From: Solobacterium sp.
GTDB taxonomy: Bacteria > Bacillota_I > Bacilli_A > Erysipelotrichales > Erysipelotrichaceae
Direction of reading: 5' to 3'
DNA: 8,125 bases
NCBI GenBank assembly: GCA_017419465.1
Contig: JAFOLE010000283.1
Coordinates: 1-8,125, forward strand
Below the pieces are notes generated by a model. The model searched no databases, was not told where the DNA came from, and saw only the letters and a program-made list of their open reading frames with translations. Of this stretch, positions 5,989 to 8,125 are shown piece after piece (the stretch's first letter is position 1; each line of letters starts with the position of its first letter). A program made the translations under genes and the position numbers.

Positions 5989-6384
5989 TTATTCTCCTGT
6001 CTCAGTATTCTCAGGTTTATAAGGCTGAACCGCATCATACGTATCCATTTCCTGCAGTTTGCCGGTTACATATTCCTTTACCTTGTCGACGCTCTCACTT
6101 GCACTTTCAGCCATTTTCTGTACGGAATCCATGGTTTTGTCATGCATGTTGTCAAGCGTATGGCTGTATTTCACAACGGTATCAAGCGGAGCCTGTACCT
6201 TCTCAAGACTCTGATTGACAGACTTGACAGTCGGGTCAAGACCCTTGATGACCTTTGTGGTTTCATCAAGCATACCGGCGAGCCGGCGAAGGACAATACA
6301 GAGATAAATCAGTGCAGCTGCGCCGAGAATCGGCAGCAGATTGCGGCATACTGCGCCTAAATCCATTAATAACGAATCGATCAT
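5989..6384 (-). CDS. DUF948 / YtxG-like membrane-anchored protein
   Basis: This 131-residue protein has one hydrophobic segment at about 16-32 (LLPILGAAALIYLCIVL). A long amphipathic helical tail rich in Lys, Glu, Asp and Ser follows. This layout, and phrases such as SVNQSLEKVQAPLD and VDKVKEYVTGKL, fit the DUF948 family, whose Bacillus member YtxG belongs to the general stress regulon. Its biochemical role is not known. The ATG at 6384 has AGAGGT 8 bases upstream. The stop is 20 bases before the next gene's start, which has its own AGGAGG, so the two are probably co-transcribed with ccpA from the promoter at 6407-6434. The tail most likely faces the cytoplasm, since the residues after the membrane segment are positively charged (RR), but I am not sure of this. 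Confidence 0.82.
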   Translation of the reverse strand: MIDSLLMDLGAVCRNLLPILGAAALIYLCIVLRRLAGMLDETTKVIKGLDPTVKSVNQSLEKVQAPLDTVVKYSHTLDNMHDKTMDSVQKMAESASESVDKVKEYVTGKLQEMDTYDAVQPYKPENTETGE

Positions 6385-6406
6385 CTGTTCTTACCTCTTT
6401 TCTAAA

Positions 6407-6434
6407 ATTATACCGTCAAATGAAAATGTTTCAA
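6407..6434 (-). promoter_or_regulatory. Sigma-A-type promoter of the ytxG-like/repeat protein/ccpA operon
   Basis: On the minus strand TTGAAA (6434-6429, five of six) and a perfect TATAAT (6412-6407) are separated by 16 bases. The start should fall near 6400, giving a leader of about 16 bases with AGAGGT before the ATG at 6384. Confidence 0.78.
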
Positions 6435-6441
6435 GAAAAAA

Positions 6442-6455
6442 TGGTAGCGCTGTCA
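6442..6455. promoter_or_regulatory. cre-like operator upstream of the ccpA operon promoter
   Basis: The plus strand reads TGGTAGCGCTGTCA; ten of its fourteen bases are palindromic around AGCGCT. It keeps the TG...CG...CA skeleton of the cre consensus TGWAANCGNTNWCA, with two mismatches on either strand. Its centre lies about 49 bases upstream of the predicted start, a distance used by activating CcpA sites. The CcpA-like gene is third in this operon. Confidence 0.45.
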
Positions 6456-6462
6456 CATGAAT

Positions 6463-6477
6463 CTGACCGCGAGTCAG
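6463..6477. repeat. Short inverted repeat CTGAC-N5-GTCAG
   Basis: Two perfect 5-bp arms flank CGCGA, eight bases beyond the cre-like site and upstream of the same promoter. No T-tract follows on either strand, so it is not a terminator. A regulator-binding site is possible, but chance is not excluded. Confidence 0.3.
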
Positions 6478-6538
6478 TTTATAAAACAAGAAAATTGAAA
6501 ATGCACAAAATTCACATCAATTCCAAGGGTACACCGTT

Positions 6539-6568
6539 AAAAAATGACCCCTGCAATACAGAGGTCAT
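6539..6568 (-). terminator. Intrinsic terminator of the kdgA-kdgK operon
   Basis: On the minus strand ATGACCTCTG (6568-6559) pairs with the arm at 6553-6544 over 10 bp, including one T-G wobble. The loop has 5 bases and a run of six T follows (6544-6539). It lies about 35 bases past the kdgK stop. Confidence 0.9.
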
Positions 6569-6603
6569 AATTCATGAACTGAGGTTTGGATTATCGTTTC
6601 GGA

Positions 6604-7701
6604 TTAACGCTGAACGCGTGCACCGGCACCGCCCATGATAGCTTCAACTTCCTTCTTGTTTGCCATGGAAGTGTCGCCCGGAGTGGTCATTGCAAGTGCG
6701 CCGTGCGCTGCACCGTAGTTGACAGCGATTTCCGGATCCTGGGTTGTCATCAGGCCGTATACGAGGCCGGATGCGAAGGAGTCGCCGCCGCCGACACGGT
6801 CGAGGATCTCCAGTCCGTCATAAGCTTTGGACATGTAGATTTCGCCGTTTGCATAGCACATTGCCTTCCAGTCATTGACAGTAGCTGTCTTGACGGTACG
6901 GAGTGTTGTCGCAACAACTTTCCAGTTCGGATAGGTCTTGACTGCTTCATTCAGCATCTTCTTGTATCCGTCGAGGTTGAGTTCCTTGAGGTTCTCATCG
7001 TTGCCTTCGATTTCGAAACCGAGGCATGCGGTGAAGTCTTCTTCGTTACCGATCATGACATCGACATACTTGGCGATCTCACGGTTGACTTCCTGTGCCT
7101 TTTCCTTGCCGCCGATTGCGGACCACATGGACGGACGGTAGTTCAGGTCATAGGAAATCATTGTGCCGTACTTCTTCGCTGTCTTGATTGCATCAATGAC
7201 AGTCTTGGAAGTTGTCTCGGAAAGAGCAGCGTAGATTCCGCCGGTATGGAGCCAGCGAACGCCGAGCTTGCCGAAGATGTACTCGAAGTCAAAGTCCTCA
7301 GCAGTTGCCTTGGAGATTGCGGTATTTGCACGGTCGGAGCATCCGACTGCGCCGCGGATACCGAATCCGCGCTCGGTGAAGTTCAGACCGTTACGGCATT
7401 CTCTTCCGATACCGTCTGTCTTCATCCACTTGATGAGGGATGTATCAACACCGCCCTGGCAGATGAAGTCTTCCATCAGACGTCCGACTTCATTATCCGC
7501 AAATGCAGTGATGACAGCTGTCTTCATGCCGAAGCATTTACGCAGACCGCGGACAACGTTGTATTCTCCGCCGCCTTCCCATGCACGGAAGGAACGTGCT
7601 GTACGGATTCTTCCTTCTCCCGGGTCAAGTCTCAGCATTACTTCGCCGAGGCTGGCCGCATCGTATGTATAAGTACCTTCCGGCTTCAGATTCAGATCCA
7701 T
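6604..7701 (-). CDS. kdgK: 2-keto-3-deoxygluconate kinase (PfkB family)
   Basis: This cytoplasmic kinase phosphorylates 2-keto-3-deoxygluconate with ATP to give KDPG, the substrate of the aldolase encoded just upstream. It is 365 residues, slightly long for the family (often 310-345). WEGGGEYNVVRGL at 41-53 is the sugar-binding glycine motif. SDRANTAIS at 122-130 fits the substrate-side DRA signature of KDG kinases. DLNYRP lies at 185-190 and GNEEDF at 218-223. DRVGGGDSF at 301-309 is the PfkB nucleotide/catalytic motif with Asp307 as base; it reads GGGD rather than the common GAGD. The ATG at 7701 has AGGGGG 5 bases upstream and is two bases past the aldolase stop, so the two genes form one operon. 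The substrate comes from the family signature and the aldolase partner; another PfkB sugar kinase is unlikely. Confidence 0.93.
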   Translation of the reverse strand: MDLNLKPEGTYTYDAASLGEVMLRLDPGEGRIRTARSFRAWEGGGEYNVVRGLRKCFGMKTAVITAFADNEVGRLMEDFICQGGVDTSLIKWMKTDGIGRECRNGLNFTERGFGIRGAVGCSDRANTAISKATAEDFDFEYIFGKLGVRWLHTGGIYAALSETTSKTVIDAIKTAKKYGTMISYDLNYRPSMWSAIGGKEKAQEVNREIAKYVDVMIGNEEDFTACLGFEIEGNDENLKELNLDGYKKMLNEAVKTYPNWKVVATTLRTVKTATVNDWKAMCYANGEIYMSKAYDGLEILDRVGGGDSFASGLVYGLMTTQDPEIAVNYGAAHGALAMTTPGDTSMANKKEVEAIMGGAGARVQR

Positions 7702-7703
7702 GA

Positions 7704-8125
7704 TTACCCCCTGATCTCCTTTACGAGTTCGACTGCTTCCTTAACGAGTTCCTTGATCTTTGCGAAATCGCCGGCCTTGACGAGATCGCCCTTTACCATC
7801 CAGCTTCCGCCGCAGGCAATAATCTTGTTATTGGCGAGGTAGTCGCGGATGTTCTTTGCGTTGATTCCGCCTGTCGGCATGAACTTCAGCGTTGTAAACG
7901 GAGCTGCCAGTGCCTTGATCGTAGCAACGCCGCCGAACTGCTCAGCCGGGAAGAACTTGACGATCTTCAGTCCGCGCTTGACAGCCTTTGTAGCTTCGGA
8001 CGGTGTGATGATGCCCGGATATACCGGAACATTGTTTGCGAGGCACCAGTCAACGACTTCCTCGTCAAAACCCGGGGAAACGATGAACTTTGCACCGGCA
8101 TTGACTGCACGCTGTGCCTGTTCAA
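7704..8125 (-). CDS. kdgA: KDPG aldolase (2-keto-3-deoxy-6-phosphogluconate aldolase), 5' part outside window
   Basis: This class I aldolase splits KDPG into pyruvate and glyceraldehyde-3-phosphate, the last step of the Entner-Doudoroff and hexuronate routes. It can also act on 2-keto-4-hydroxyglutarate in some species. The window holds the last 139 codons plus the stop; the start lies beyond the right edge, as the whole protein is normally about 210 residues. IVKFFPAE (visible residues 54-61) contains the Schiff-base lysine. FMPTGGI at 81-87 and ACGGSWMV at 103-110 are the phosphate-binding loops, and all match E. coli Eda closely. The gene lies two bases ahead of kdgK, and the combination of kinase and aldolase points to use of uronic acids or pectin. 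The operon promoter is not in the window, so its regulation cannot be read. Confidence 0.95.
   Translation of the reverse strand, partial: EQAQRAVNAGAKFIVSPGFDEEVVDWCLANNVPVYPGIITPSEATKAVKRGLKIVKFFPAEQFGGVATIKALAAPFTTLKFMPTGGINAKNIRDYLANNKIIACGGSWMVKGDLVKAGDFAKIKELVKEAVELVKEIRG

Noticed and set aside
6478..6506. TATAAA-like -10 box on the minus strand in the kdgK-ytxG intergenic region
   Set aside because: No acceptable -35 box lies at 16-18 bases; the TTGAAA/TATAAT promoter closer to the gene is far better.
6586..7842. Long open frame on the plus strand (about 418 codons) opposite kdgK and kdgA
   Set aside because: It is an antisense shadow of two strongly supported enzymes, is rich in Cys, Val and Asp in a pattern typical of reversed codons, and has no recognisable domain or convincing ribosome site.
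1..8125. Mobile elements, CRISPR arrays, toxin-antitoxin or phage-defence genes
   Set aside because: All seven supported genes are recognisable metabolic, regulatory or envelope genes or their operon partners. No terminal repeats, spacer arrays or transposase motifs were seen.

Overview
The window looks like chromosomal DNA from a Gram-positive bacterium of the phylum Bacillota. The evidence is a T-box leader, a CcpA-like regulator, a YtgP-type MurJ, strong AGGAGG-type ribosome sites, and a gene order shared with Bacillus. The class Erysipelotrichia is my guess from the general look of the proteins; nothing in the window proves it. All seven genes I can support lie on the minus strand, so transcription runs from high to low coordinates.

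Right end (8125 to about 6540): the end of a KDPG aldolase gene (kdgA/eda), cut by the window edge, is followed two bases later by a 2-keto-3-deoxygluconate kinase gene (kdgK). The pair ends at a clear intrinsic terminator. Together the enzymes phosphorylate KDG and split KDPG into pyruvate and glyceraldehyde-3-phosphate, the last steps of hexuronate or pectin use.

Middle (about 6455 to 4243): an intergenic region holds a strong sigma-A-type promoter with a cre-like palindrome just upstream. It drives a membrane-anchored DUF948/YtxG-like protein, a charged helical repeat protein in the YtxH position, and a LacI-family regulator that looks like CcpA. In Bacillus subtilis ytxG, ytxH and ccpA also lie close together, with tyrS nearby, which supports these assignments.

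Next (4246 to 2674): tyrS has its own promoter, whose -35 box overlaps the ccpA stop codon. A tyrosine T-box leader with a UAC specifier follows, and an intrinsic terminator closes the gene.

Left end (2665 to 1): an extended -10 promoter right after that terminator drives a three-gene operon. It contains a small lipoprotein of unknown function, a MurJ/YtgP-type lipid II flippase and an RsuA-family pseudouridine synthase (cut by the left edge). The three genes are joined by short stop/start overlaps. I see no mobile elements, CRISPR arrays, tRNA or rRNA genes. The window is mostly housekeeping; the least explained parts are the lipoprotein, the 31-residue repeat protein and the cre-like site.
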